64,000 bases of DNA from positions 546,001 through 610,000 of the forward strand of contig NZ_OY781940.1 of NCBI RefSeq assembly GCF_963677315.1. Direction: 5' to 3'. The notes under the pieces were generated by a model that saw nothing but the letters and a program-made list of their open reading frames with translations, did no database searches and was not told where the DNA came from. This document shows, in pieces, positions 26,663 to 36,233 of the stretch. The translations under genes and the position numbers were made by a program. Position 1 is the stretch's first letter. Every line of letters starts with the position of its first letter. Source of the DNA: an uncultured Sphaerochaeta sp. GTDB taxonomy: Bacteria; Spirochaetota; Spirochaetia; Sphaerochaetales; Sphaerochaetaceae.

Positions 26663-27538
26663 ATGGAAAAACCAAGAAGAAACTTGATGCAGAAGGATAC
26701 AAAAAAAGAAAGTTCGCCCTTCAGCTTGGCACTGGCGATGGTTCTCAGCTTGCTCTTCTGGCTGATACTGGGCCCTTACTTTGTAACTATGCTTGGGCAT
26801 TTCAACATCCCCTACCTAAGGGCAAATGCACCCTTCCTTGCCATGTCTTTGGGGATAGTAGCCTCATGGAAGCTGTTGCTTACCTCGAGTCCACGATCGT
26901 TGATCACCGACCACAGTACATTTCGTCTCATCCTCTTTCTCAAGAGTATGGGGGCATATCTTCTGGTGGCAATGCTTTTTTTACTCCTTGGACTCATGGT
27001 TGAACCAGAGGCATACAGTACCAGTGACGCTTCCATTCTGGAACATCTGATGTTGCTTCCCCTGGTCCTGGTCCTTACCCCCATCCAGACCAGCAGTGAG
27101 GAAGTAGTATTCAGGGTATTTCCCATTCGGGTTGTACAAGGGGGAAGGCTGAAAAGAGGGGCAGTGAAAAATGTCCTTGCCTGTGTACTCTCTGCAATCC
27201 TGTTCACGGCTCCCCATCTCTCAAACAGGGAACTAGGAAGTGCAGAGAACCCAACGCTCGTCTTGGTGTTCTACGCACTCTTCGGTGGCTTGGTTACTGC
27301 GCTGAGCATTGCCACTGGAGGATTTGAACCAGCTCTGGCAGTCCATGCAGCCAATAACCTCTTTGTTGCCCTTATCTGCAACTACCAGGGATCCTCCCTT
27401 CCCAGCCTTCCGCTTCTGACCACCACAAAGGCAATCGGTACTCCCTTGGATCTCCTGCAACTCATCATTGGGCTTTTAACGGTATTCCTCGTGGTCAGAA
27501 AGGATATCATGGCTCAACACCACGCTCCAAAATGGTAA
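26663..27538 (+). CDS. CPBP-family intramembrane metalloprotease
   Basis: A 291-residue protein with about seven to eight membrane segments. The CPBP (CAAX-processing-like) signature is present: TSSEEVVFR (EExxxR), then TAPHLSN and HAANNLF with the further conserved histidines. Substrates of the bacterial members are mostly unknown. It is divergent from addB. No strong ribosome site precedes the ATG at 26663; an alternative is the ATG at 26687. The 3' end overlaps the convergent S66 peptidase gene by 32 bp. Confidence 0.85.
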   Translation: MEKPRRNLMQKDTKKESSPFSLALAMVLSLLFWLILGPYFVTMLGHFNIPYLRANAPFLAMSLGIVASWKLLLTSSPRSLITDHSTFRLILFLKSMGAYLLVAMLFLLLGLMVEPEAYSTSDASILEHLMLLPLVLVLTPIQTSSEEVVFRVFPIRVVQGGRLKRGAVKNVLACVLSAILFTAPHLSNRELGSAENPTLVLVFYALFGGLVTALSIATGGFEPALAVHAANNLFVALICNYQGSSLPSLPLLTTTKAIGTPLDLLQLIIGLLTVFLVVRKDIMAQHHAPKW

Positions 27539-28532
27539 AGGTTTTCTTTGTGCAATCAAAACGTGCTTGAGCTCCATAGGGCAAGAGACACATCGGTTCG
27601 TTGTGTCCAAAAGGAAGGTTTGTAGCCACCACCAGCGACGACAAGCCTAGGTCTCGAAGAATTTCCAATAGGATAATTTCATAGGCATGCTCGTGAAGCC
27701 CTTGGTAAGGTTTACCGACTAGAATGCCCCGAACCTGTGAGAATACCCCTGTCGCTGCCAATTGCAATAAGTACTCTCTGTATTGAGGTGGTTCTGAGGC
27801 TTCCTCTGAACTCTCCAAGAAAAGCAAGGAACCTGAAAAGTCAGGCCAGAGAGGTGTATTGATGCATTGTAGCAATACTTCAATACAACCTCCAAGCAAA
27901 GAGCCTTCAGCCACTCCGTCACCCTGAAGCACACGGTATCCTTCATGAGGAAAAAGGTGTTTCATGGTATCTCTGTTCTCTTCAGTCCAAGGAACATACT
28001 CACTCGTCCAGCAGGCAGGTTTTTCAACCTCCAGCGGGGCGTGGGAAGTAAAGAGTGATTTGTGGACCCACTTGGAAGTATAGGGATAGATTTCCCTGTT
28101 TTCAGCAAACTCGGCCAGGATGGATGGCCCATAGAACGAAGAGAATCCTGCTTTGTAACAAACCAAGTGGGTAACGGTTGAGTCCGAGTACCCAAGAAAT
28201 ACCTTTGGGTTCTGAGCGATGACATCCAGATCCAGATACGGCAGCAGTCTGATACTGTCATTACCTCCAATACACGTAAAAATACCATTGATGGAGGGGG
28301 ATAAAAACGCATCCATTAGGTCCTGTGCTCGGAGCTCTGGATGATCAGCAATGAAGGAGCTTCCGCTGAGCGTATGTGGCATCTCAATCACCTTGAGCCC
28401 AAATACATCCTGAAGCCTCTGCTTTCCAACCTCATACCGCCAGATAAGCTCAGGATCCCCTGCTCCACCCCAACTCAGACTCACCGTTGCAACGGTATCG
28501 CCCCTTTTCAGCATCTTTGGTTTTCTGATCAT
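27507..28532 (-). CDS. S66-family peptidase (LD-carboxypeptidase/MccF-like)
   Basis: A 341-residue serine peptidase of family S66. The nucleophile motif is LGYSDSTVTHL, with the Glu in FLESSEEASEPPQ and the His in PFGHNEPMCLLPYG, together the Ser-Glu-His triad. The ESSEEA segment and the long loop before it resemble MccF-type members that detoxify peptide-nucleotide antibiotics more than peptidoglycan LdcA. No signal peptide. The start at 28532 (MIRKPK) has AGAGG upstream. It lies after enolase, separated by that gene's terminator. Confidence 0.82.
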   Translation of the reverse strand: MIRKPKMLKRGDTVATVSLSWGGAGDPELIWRYEVGKQRLQDVFGLKVIEMPHTLSGSSFIADHPELRAQDLMDAFLSPSINGIFTCIGGNDSIRLLPYLDLDVIAQNPKVFLGYSDSTVTHLVCYKAGFSSFYGPSILAEFAENREIYPYTSKWVHKSLFTSHAPLEVEKPACWTSEYVPWTEENRDTMKHLFPHEGYRVLQGDGVAEGSLLGGCIEVLLQCINTPLWPDFSGSLLFLESSEEASEPPQYREYLLQLAATGVFSQVRGILVGKPYQGLHEHAYEIILLEILRDLGLSSLVVATNLPFGHNEPMCLLPYGAQARFDCTKKTFTILERGVEP

Positions 28533-28556
28533 TATCCCATCCTCTTGCATGCAGAA

Positions 28557-28581
28557 CGGGCCATCGCATTGCGATGGCCCG
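28557..28581 (-). terminator. Terminator hairpin of enolase
   Basis: A perfect 11-bp stem (28557-28567 with 28571-28581) and a 3-base loop, 25 bases past the eno stop. The T tract is short (TTC), so it may also be an mRNA-stabilising hairpin. Confidence 0.7.
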
Positions 28582-28606
28582 AAATAGTACTACGTAACAA
28601 CGTGTC

Positions 28607-29938
<1,332 letters not shown>

Positions 29939-29940
29939 CT

Positions 29941-29970
29941 AATATTCGTATCTTTTACCGCTAATGTCAA
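29941..29970 (-). promoter_or_regulatory. Predicted eno promoter
   Basis: On the minus strand: TTGACA (29965-29970), an 18-base spacer and AATATT (29941-29946). Confidence 0.5.
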
Positions 29971-29981
29971 GGCGAACGCAC

Positions 29982-30011
29982 TTGTCGCCCCCCTTCTTAG
30001 CGGGCTATCAT
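29982..30011 (+). promoter_or_regulatory. Predicted near-leaderless promoter of the UPF0158-GNAT gene
   Basis: TTGTCG (29982-29987), an 18-base spacer and TATCAT (30006-30011), ending 6 bases before the ATG at 30018; no ribosome site. Confidence 0.4.
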
Positions 30012-30017
30012 AGACCT

Positions 30018-30983
30018 ATGGATAATGAACATGTATCATATCGTTTGCCTGTTTTAAGTAGGGATCTTCTCGATTCCATCATCTTTGCGATGGAGGATCA
30101 AGCAAACTTTTACTTCCTTGACCTCAAGGATGAGTTCCTCGTGAGAGAGGATGAGATACAGTATCTCGATGATATTGATGAAAAAGAGCGCGAGAACCGG
30201 TTCATTCCCATACCTGACTGGGAACCATCGGATGGTTTCCATCTCATGGAAATGTTTGCAAACAGGGTAAGGAATCCCCTCTACCGATCCCGTCTTCTTG
30301 CTGCCCTACAGAGCGGGAGGGGGGTATTCAGAAAATTCAAGGACACGCTCTCTGAGACACCAATACTGGAGCGGAAATGGTTCAGTTTCCGTGATGAACA
30401 ACTTAAGCGTGTGGTTGTCTCCTGGTACAGGGAACAGGAGAGCCTTAATCAACTGCTGGAGTTGAGCGATGAAGAGACAGAACTCACTGAAGACATCCTG
30501 TTGGAGGACTTCACCTTTGAAACCCTTGAAGGACCGGTAACCGAAGAGATCATGAATATGGTCCAATCATTGGTAACTGAACTTGAGGCAGGCAGTGAAG
30601 AAGACCGCATTGCAAGCGTAGTTTTGATGCGTCACCTGGAACTCGACGAACTCGATCATTTCTACTTGGCCAAAGCACAGGATGGCAGTCTGGCAGCCTT
30701 CCTCTCCTACACCATGCTTGCCGACTATCTCGTGGAAGTCCCTCTCTTTGGAGTCAAGACTGAATACCGTGGTCTTGGCCTTTTCCGTCTCCTTTTCGAC
30801 TCATTCAGCCGTCAGATGGCTCGATTCCACTACCAGAAGGTTGTGATCACCTTGGCCGCTGGGTTCCTGGGAATGGAGAAACTCTTTGCCCCCTACGGTG
30901 CAAAGGAAGTTACCAAGCAGCTCATTATTGATACAAGGAGTTGGAATACAACCCATCCAAGTTCAGAAGAAGCCTTTCTCTAG
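30018..30983 (+). CDS. UPF0158 domain fused to a GNAT-like acetyltransferase domain
   Basis: A 321-residue two-domain protein. Residues about 1-150 match the UPF0158 pattern: acidic strand FLDLKDEFLVREDE, then RFIPIPDWEPSDGFHLMEMFANRV, LLAALQSGRGVFRKFKDTLSE and ERKWFSFRDEQLKRVVVSWYREQ. Residues about 190-315 look like an N-acetyltransferase fold, with VPLFGVKTEYRGLGLFRLLFDSF as the acetyl-CoA loop. Substrate and role are unknown. The start at 30018 is preferred because UPF0158 proteins begin near here and a -10 box lies 6 bases upstream; an ATG at 29964 is possible. Confidence 0.75.
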   Translation: MDNEHVSYRLPVLSRDLLDSIIFAMEDQANFYFLDLKDEFLVREDEIQYLDDIDEKERENRFIPIPDWEPSDGFHLMEMFANRVRNPLYRSRLLAALQSGRGVFRKFKDTLSETPILERKWFSFRDEQLKRVVVSWYREQESLNQLLELSDEETELTEDILLEDFTFETLEGPVTEEIMNMVQSLVTELEAGSEEDRIASVVLMRHLELDELDHFYLAKAQDGSLAAFLSYTMLADYLVEVPLFGVKTEYRGLGLFRLLFDSFSRQMARFHYQKVVITLAAGFLGMEKLFAPYGAKEVTKQLIIDTRSWNTTHPSSEEAFL

Positions 30984-31007
30984 GCCTCTGTACCCACTAC
31001 CGCACTT

Positions 31008-31036
31008 TTGTTAGACTGGGAGGGAAGGAGTACAAT
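31008..31036 (+). promoter_or_regulatory. Predicted near-leaderless promoter of the NagB-like gene
   Basis: TTGTTA (31008-31013), exactly 17 bases, then TACAAT (31031-31036), which ends 5 bases before the ATG at 31042. The GGAG before the ATG lies within the spacer and would not be on the transcript. Confidence 0.55.
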
Positions 31037-31041
31037 AATAG

Positions 31042-31788
31042 ATGCGTGTAACCATTTGCGAAGACAAACATGACATGGGCTACCAGGCAGCAAAGCTAGG
31101 CATTACCATCATTCAGGATGCAATCGAGAAGAAAGGCCATGCTGTCATATCCGTCGCAACTGGTTTAAGTCAATTCTCCCTCTACGAACATCTTGCAAAA
31201 GCAGACATTGACTGGAGCAAGGTGGAGGCCTTCGGCTTGGCTGAATATGTAGACCTTCCTGACACCCACCCTTCCAGTTTCCGCTATTACCTGAACAATC
31301 GGTTTGTCCAGAAAGTGACCCACCTTGGTGCATTTCACCAGATTAACGGAGATGCGGAGAACCTGGAAGAAGAGGTCAAGAGATTGAACGCTCTCATCAA
31401 AAAGAAAAAAGTGGATGTCTCCTTCCTTGGTATTGGTGAGAACGGACACATCGGGTTCAACGACCCCCCTGCAAATTTTGAAACCGACGACCCATACATT
31501 GTCGTGGAGCTTGAGGATCGATGCAGGAGGCAACAGGTAAGCGAGGGGTGGTTCCCAAAGATTGATGAGGTTCCCTCAAAAGCCATCACCATGTCTGTAA
31601 GGCAGATCCTGAAAGCTAAACACCTTATCTGTTCCGTCCCGGACCAAAGAAAAGCCCGTGCGGTTGCCATGTGTCTCTATGATCAGATAGGGGTATATTC
31701 CCCTTGTGCTGCACTCAGGACAAAGAAAGAGTGTACCCTGCTCCTGGACCGAACCGCTTCCATGTTGGTAATGGGCGACCGAAGATAG
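31042..31788 (+). CDS. Glucosamine-6-phosphate deaminase/isomerase-family protein with altered active site
   Basis: A 248-residue NagB/SugarP isomerase-fold protein. It keeps the phosphate loop VATGLSQFSLYEHL and the GIGENGHIGFND motif (the H of GHI is the ring-opening histidine). The usual (M/L/T)DEYVGL motif is changed to GLAEYVDL, so the catalytic Asp72 of E. coli NagB is Ala, and Asp141 is Asn. The latter change is common in active homologues; the former is not. It may act on another sugar phosphate or be a sensor. It precedes the hexuronate operon but has its own promoter. Confidence 0.78.
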   Translation: MRVTICEDKHDMGYQAAKLGITIIQDAIEKKGHAVISVATGLSQFSLYEHLAKADIDWSKVEAFGLAEYVDLPDTHPSSFRYYLNNRFVQKVTHLGAFHQINGDAENLEEEVKRLNALIKKKKVDVSFLGIGENGHIGFNDPPANFETDDPYIVVELEDRCRRQQVSEGWFPKIDEVPSKAITMSVRQILKAKHLICSVPDQRKARAVAMCLYDQIGVYSPCAALRTKKECTLLLDRTASMLVMGDRR

Positions 31789-31838
31789 TTTCACATGAAT
31801 ATCGAGAAAGGAAGAGTACAGGGGTATTGCCTCTAATA

Positions 31839-31863
31839 TATTAGTATGTTAGACTATTAGTAT
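31839..31863 (+). promoter_or_regulatory. Direct repeat upstream of uxuA, candidate GntR operator
   Basis: TATTAGTAT occurs at 31839-31847 and 31855-31863, a 16-base period, followed by AACATATAT. TATGTTA and TAACATA within the same stretch can also pair. It sits 23 bases before the uxuA ATG, so it could be bound by the GntR regulator encoded downstream. Confidence 0.45.
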
Positions 31864-31885
31864 AACATATATGGAGGCACCACTC

Positions 31886-32962
31886 ATGATGCATATGTCA
31901 CTTCGCTGGTTCGGCTCAAAGCACGATACCGTTACCCTACAACAGATCCGTCAGATTCCAGGCGTTGAAGGGGTTATCACCACCCTCTACGATATTCCCG
32001 CTGGACAAGTATGGCCGATCGAAAGAATCCAGGAGCTCAAGAAAGAGGTAGAAGCCGATGATTTGAAAGTACTCGGCATTGAGAGCGTCAATATTCATGA
32101 CGCCATCAAGATTGGTGGAGAGGACCGCGACAAGTACATCGCAAACTACATCCAGACCCTTGAGAACCTCGGCAAGGAAGGAATTACCACTGTCTGTTAC
32201 AACTTCATGCCGGTCTTCGACTGGACCAGGACTGAACTTGCCAAGATGAGAAGTGACGGAAGCACCGTATTGGCATATGACCAGAAAGTGGTGGATGGGA
32301 TCGACCCACAGTCTTTCCTCGACCAGACGAACAACAGCTCCCAGGGCTTTGAAATGCCAGGTTGGGAACCAGAACGCCTTGCCAAGATCAAGGAACTGAT
32401 GGAAGCGTACAAGGATGTCTCTGATGATAAACTCTTCGAGAACCTTGTCTACTTCCTTAAAGCAATCCAGCCAACCTGTGAAACGTACGGCATCAAGATG
32501 GCTATCCATCCGGATGATCCAGCCTGGCCTGTGTTTGGGCTGCCAAGGATCATTACCAGCAAGGAGAAAATCCTGAAAGTCATGAAGGCTGTTGATGCAC
32601 CATTCAATGGACTCACCTTCTGTGCAGGATCTTTTGGAACCAATCCAAAGAACGACCTTCCCGGTATTATCCGCTCACTGCCCGGAAGAATCCATTTTGC
32701 CCATATCAGGAACCTGCATCATTTTGGAGAGGGAGTGTTTGAGGAAGCTGCCCACCTATCCAGCGATGGTTCCTTTGATCTCTATGAGATTGTAAAGGCA
32801 CTTTATGACATCGGCTTCGAAGGGCCAGCTCGACCAGACCATGGAAGAATGATCTGGGGAGAAGTGGCAATGCCCGGCTATGGATTGTATGACCGTGCAC
32901 TCGGTGCATCCTACATTCTCGGGCTTTACGAGGCTATTCAGAAAAGTGACCAGAGGAAATAG
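31886..32962 (+). CDS. uxuA: Mannonate dehydratase
   Basis: A 358-residue enzyme that converts D-mannonate to 2-keto-3-deoxygluconate in glucuronate breakdown. The opening MSLRWFGSKHDTVTLQQIRQ and VITTLYDIPAGQVWP match UxuA (WRWYG, GVVTALHHIPNGEVWP-like), followed by GIESVNIHDAIKIG, YNFMPVFDWTRT, MAIHPDDPAWPVFGLPRI and FAHIRNLHHFG. The start at 31886 has GGAGG 8 bases upstream; an in-frame ATG at 31871 overlaps that ribosome site. It is first in the operon uxuA-gntR-uxuB. Confidence 0.95.
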   Translation: MMHMSLRWFGSKHDTVTLQQIRQIPGVEGVITTLYDIPAGQVWPIERIQELKKEVEADDLKVLGIESVNIHDAIKIGGEDRDKYIANYIQTLENLGKEGITTVCYNFMPVFDWTRTELAKMRSDGSTVLAYDQKVVDGIDPQSFLDQTNNSSQGFEMPGWEPERLAKIKELMEAYKDVSDDKLFENLVYFLKAIQPTCETYGIKMAIHPDDPAWPVFGLPRIITSKEKILKVMKAVDAPFNGLTFCAGSFGTNPKNDLPGIIRSLPGRIHFAHIRNLHHFGEGVFEEAAHLSSDGSFDLYEIVKALYDIGFEGPARPDHGRMIWGEVAMPGYGLYDRALGASYILGLYEAIQKSDQRK

Positions 32963-32963
32963 T

Positions 32964-33689
32964 ATGGCACAAATAGTCCGTGTTACTGCATCTGAGGAAA
33001 TCTATCAGACCCTTCGGGACGAAATTCTCTCCCTGCGCTTCAAGCCGGGAGAGGAGTTGAACCTGCAACAGCTCTCCGTGCAGTTGCAGGTCAGTCGCTC
33101 TCCTGTCAGGGATGCACTCATGAGATTGAGCTCTGACAACCTGGTTGATATCTTTCCACAAAAAGGAACCCGAGTCTCCCTCATCAATCTAAAGCAGGTT
33201 GAAGAGGAACGTTTTTTGCGCAAAAGCCTTGAAGACCATGCAGTCAAGAAATTCATCTACGTGGCACGTGATGATCATTTCAAGGCTATGGAAGCTGCAA
33301 TTGAAGAACAGGCAGCGCATGCAATAGGTGATGATTTCATCAAATTCCTTGAAGCTGACAACACCTTCCATGCAATCATCTTCCATGCCATTGGTATGCA
33401 ACGCATCTGGAACATCATCCTCGCCCAAGGCGGAAACCACCATAGGATTCGTCTTCTCTCCTTTTATCAGAAAAATGTCCTTGCAGATATTATTGAGCAA
33501 CACCGTCTGATGCTGAATGCACTCAAGCACAAACAACTTGATGCCATCCTCAACCTTGAGGATAAACACCTTTCAAAACTATTACAGGAAACTGAATTGA
33601 TGGTTGGTCGATACCCTGAGTACTTCAAACAGGAGAGGACGTACGCTCCACTTCAGTTCCAACACCAACAAGCCTGGAGGCCTTCATGA
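32964..33689 (+). CDS. GntR-family regulator (FadR/FCD subfamily) of the hexuronate operon
   Basis: A 241-residue regulator: winged helix at residues 8-75 (EIYQTLRDEILSLRFKPGEELN, LSVQLQVSRSPVRDALMRLSSDNLV, PQKGTRVSLI) and a helical FCD ligand domain with the metal-binding His residues in DNTFHAIIFH, GGNHHRIR and IEQHRLML. The ATG at 32964 is one base past the uxuA stop, with AGAGGAA upstream. UxuR/ExuR-like control by a hexuronate or fructuronate is likely from the operon context. Confidence 0.9.
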   Translation: MAQIVRVTASEEIYQTLRDEILSLRFKPGEELNLQQLSVQLQVSRSPVRDALMRLSSDNLVDIFPQKGTRVSLINLKQVEEERFLRKSLEDHAVKKFIYVARDDHFKAMEAAIEEQAAHAIGDDFIKFLEADNTFHAIIFHAIGMQRIWNIILAQGGNHHRIRLLSFYQKNVLADIIEQHRLMLNALKHKQLDAILNLEDKHLSKLLQETELMVGRYPEYFKQERTYAPLQFQHQQAWRPS

Positions 33690-35290
33690 AACTAACCAAT
33701 ACCGGATTACAGAACAGAAGCGAATGGGAAGACAAGGGGTATATCCTGCCATCCTATGATCGCGCATCAATGGTACAGAAGACGGAGAAGCAACCTACCT
33801 GGGTGCATTTTGGTGCAGGAAACATTTTCCGTATTTTCCCCGCAGCACTCCAACAGAGACTCCTTAGTAAAGGACTTGCAGAGACAGGCATCATCGTAGG
33901 GGAAGGCTTTGACTACCAGATCATCGACGAGGTCTATGAGAAACACGACAATATGACCCTGATGGTAACCCTCAAGAGTGATGGATCAATCGCCAAGGAG
34001 GTCATTGCCTCTGTCGCAGCTGCCTACAAATGTGACCAGCAGTTCTCCAAAGAGTGGGCATTTTTCCAGAAAACGTTCCGCTCCCCTTCCCTTCAGATGG
34101 TAAGCTTTACCATCACGGAGAAAGGGTACGCTCTCAAGCGTGGGGATGGATCATTCCACCCAGCAATCGAGAAAGACCTTCTCTCAGGGCCTGAGCAAAA
34201 CATCATGTTCCTTCCAAGGCTTGTTGCACTGATGTATGAGCGCTATTTGGCTGATGGGGGTAAACTTGCCCTTGTAAGCATGGACAACTGTTCACACAAC
34301 GGGGAAAAGCTCCAGGACGCTGTCATGACCATCGCCCAGGCTTGGGAAGAGAAAGGCTTGGTAAAAGAGGGCTTCGTCTCATATCTCCAGAGGGATGTTT
34401 CTTTTCCCTGGTCTATGATCGACAAGATCACCCCACGTCCTGATGCAAAGGTTGAAGCGATGCTCAAGGCCGATGGTTTTGAGGATACCTCATTGGTTAT
34501 CACCGACAAGAACACCTATACAGCGGCATTCGTGAATGCAGAGGAACCCCAGTACCTGGTCATTGAGGATGATTTCCCTGCCGGCAGGCCTCATCTCGAG
34601 GATGTCGGGGTGTACTTCACTGACAGGGATACCGTAAATAAGGTTGAAAGAATGAAGGTGACCACCTGCTTGAATCCCCTGCATACAACCCTCGCCATCT
34701 ATGGCTGCCTGCTTTCACACTCGCTCATCAGTGAAGAGATGAGGGACCCACAGTTGAAGCGGATGGTGGAAATCATCGGGTATGAGGAAGGGATGCCGGT
34801 AGTAACCGATCCCGGAATTCTTGACCCGAAGGCATTCATTGATGAAGTGCTCACCGTCAGGTTCCCCAACCCCTTCATGCCAGACACCCCTCAGAGAATT
34901 GCAACTGATACCAGTCAGAAACTTGCGATCAGGTTCGGCGAGACCATCAAGTCATATCTTGGCAGTGATCAGCTGGACGTACAAGACTTGAAGCTCATCC
35001 CCCTGGTATTTGCTGGATGGCTACGCTACCTTATGGGACTGGATGATGAACTCAACCCGTTCACCCCAAGCTCTGACCCACGTCTTGAAGAGGCACAGGC
35101 TTATCTCAATGATATCAAGATTGGAATGAAGGGTCCTTTCCCTGCATTGGAAGCGCTGCTCAAGGACGAATCCATCTGGGGTGTTAACCTTCAGAAGATT
35201 GGTATGGCAGACTTGGTGCTCTCCTACTTTGCTGAGTTGATAGCAGGAAAGGGAGCAATTCGAGCAACGTTGATCAAGTACATACAATAG
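33686..35290 (+). CDS. uxuB: Fructuronate reductase (mannitol dehydrogenase family)
   Basis: A 534-residue long-chain mannitol-dehydrogenase-family protein. The N-terminal NAD site is WVHFGAGNIFRIFPAALQQ, later features are SMDNCSHNGEKLQ, SFPWSMIDKITPRPD, and the conserved catalytic-region KVTTCLNPLHTTLAIYGCLL (Lys-x-x-x-x-Asn-x-x-His type). It reduces D-fructuronate to D-mannonate, feeding UxuA. It overlaps the gntR stop by 4 bases. D-mannonate versus a related uronate as substrate is inferred from the operon. Confidence 0.92.
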   Translation: MKLTNTGLQNRSEWEDKGYILPSYDRASMVQKTEKQPTWVHFGAGNIFRIFPAALQQRLLSKGLAETGIIVGEGFDYQIIDEVYEKHDNMTLMVTLKSDGSIAKEVIASVAAAYKCDQQFSKEWAFFQKTFRSPSLQMVSFTITEKGYALKRGDGSFHPAIEKDLLSGPEQNIMFLPRLVALMYERYLADGGKLALVSMDNCSHNGEKLQDAVMTIAQAWEEKGLVKEGFVSYLQRDVSFPWSMIDKITPRPDAKVEAMLKADGFEDTSLVITDKNTYTAAFVNAEEPQYLVIEDDFPAGRPHLEDVGVYFTDRDTVNKVERMKVTTCLNPLHTTLAIYGCLLSHSLISEEMRDPQLKRMVEIIGYEEGMPVVTDPGILDPKAFIDEVLTVRFPNPFMPDTPQRIATDTSQKLAIRFGETIKSYLGSDQLDVQDLKLIPLVFAGWLRYLMGLDDELNPFTPSSDPRLEEAQAYLNDIKIGMKGPFPALEALLKDESIWGVNLQKIGMADLVLSYFAELIAGKGAIRATLIKYIQ

Positions 35291-35291
35291 G

Positions 35292-36233
35292 ATGGATGCT
35301 GATATGCAGCACTCACACACCGGGCGCCTCGTTATCGAGGCGCTCTATCTTGTCTTGGGAACAGCAGTGGCAGGAGCAGCAATTGCCTTATTCATAACCC
35401 CTGCAAGAATTGCCAGTGGAGGGGTAAACGGCATTGCAACCATCCTCTACCATGTAACTGGGTTTGACACAGGATTGGTCATGCTCCTGATCAGTCTTCC
35501 CCTCTTTTTCATAGGGCTGAGAATCTTTGGCCGTCTCTATGGAGCAAAGAGCCTGGCAGGAACGATACTGCTCAGTCTTTGGGTCAGCCTTATGGGTCAA
35601 CTCACCAATTATGACGGGGTATTACCCTATGTGGATAGGATGGATACGCTCCTCTCAGCTATCTTCGGGGGAGTCCTGATTGGGGGTGGCATTGGGATAG
35701 TAATGCGCTCTGGTGCAAACACGGGCGGTACAGATATCCTCGCCCAGATCATCAGCCGCTACACTCCGCTTGCACTGGGAACAGCGCTCTTCCTCTGTGA
35801 TGGGCTTATCATTATTGCGGGAGCGCTTGTCTTTGGCTTGGAGCGGGCTCTCTTTGCAATCATCACGCTCTACATCTCAGGACAGATGGTAAATTTCATG
35901 GTAATGAACCTTGGAACCAAATACGCAAAAACCGCCTACATTGTCAGTGATCGGCACGAGGCAATAGGAAAGCGTATCATCACAGAGTTGAGACATGGAG
36001 GAACCTTGATAAACGGTGTTGGGGTCTTTACGCAGAAGGAGAGGAAGCTCCTCCTGGCTGTGGTTCACAACCAACAGATCAACCACCTGACACAGATTGT
36101 ACACGAAGAGGACCCCAAGGCCTTCATGTTTGTACATGAGACCTATCAAGCTCTTGGGGAAGGATTTGTCCCCATGAGACGCATCATCAAATCAGAAAAA
36201 CAGCGGAGCAAGCAGGACCGTCCAAAGGGCTGA
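35292..36233 (+). CDS. YitT-family membrane protein with DUF2179 domain
   Basis: A 313-residue protein. Residues about 10-195 carry five to six membrane segments of the YitT/DUF161 type, with ARIASGGVNGIATILYHVTG, GGVLIGGGIGIVMRSGANTGGTDILAQI and ALVFGLERALFAIITLYISGQ. The soluble C-terminus (residues about 215-300: AKTAYIVSDRHEAIGKRIITELRHGGTLI, KERKLLLAVV, DPKAFMFVHE) is the DUF2179 domain. Function is not known. It follows uxuB by one base and may be co-transcribed. A start at 35304 with GGATGG upstream is possible. The 3' end overlaps lrgB by 42 bp. Confidence 0.85.
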   Translation: MDADMQHSHTGRLVIEALYLVLGTAVAGAAIALFITPARIASGGVNGIATILYHVTGFDTGLVMLLISLPLFFIGLRIFGRLYGAKSLAGTILLSLWVSLMGQLTNYDGVLPYVDRMDTLLSAIFGGVLIGGGIGIVMRSGANTGGTDILAQIISRYTPLALGTALFLCDGLIIIAGALVFGLERALFAIITLYISGQMVNFMVMNLGTKYAKTAYIVSDRHEAIGKRIITELRHGGTLINGVGVFTQKERKLLLAVVHNQQINHLTQIVHEEDPKAFMFVHETYQALGEGFVPMRRIIKSEKQRSKQDRPKG

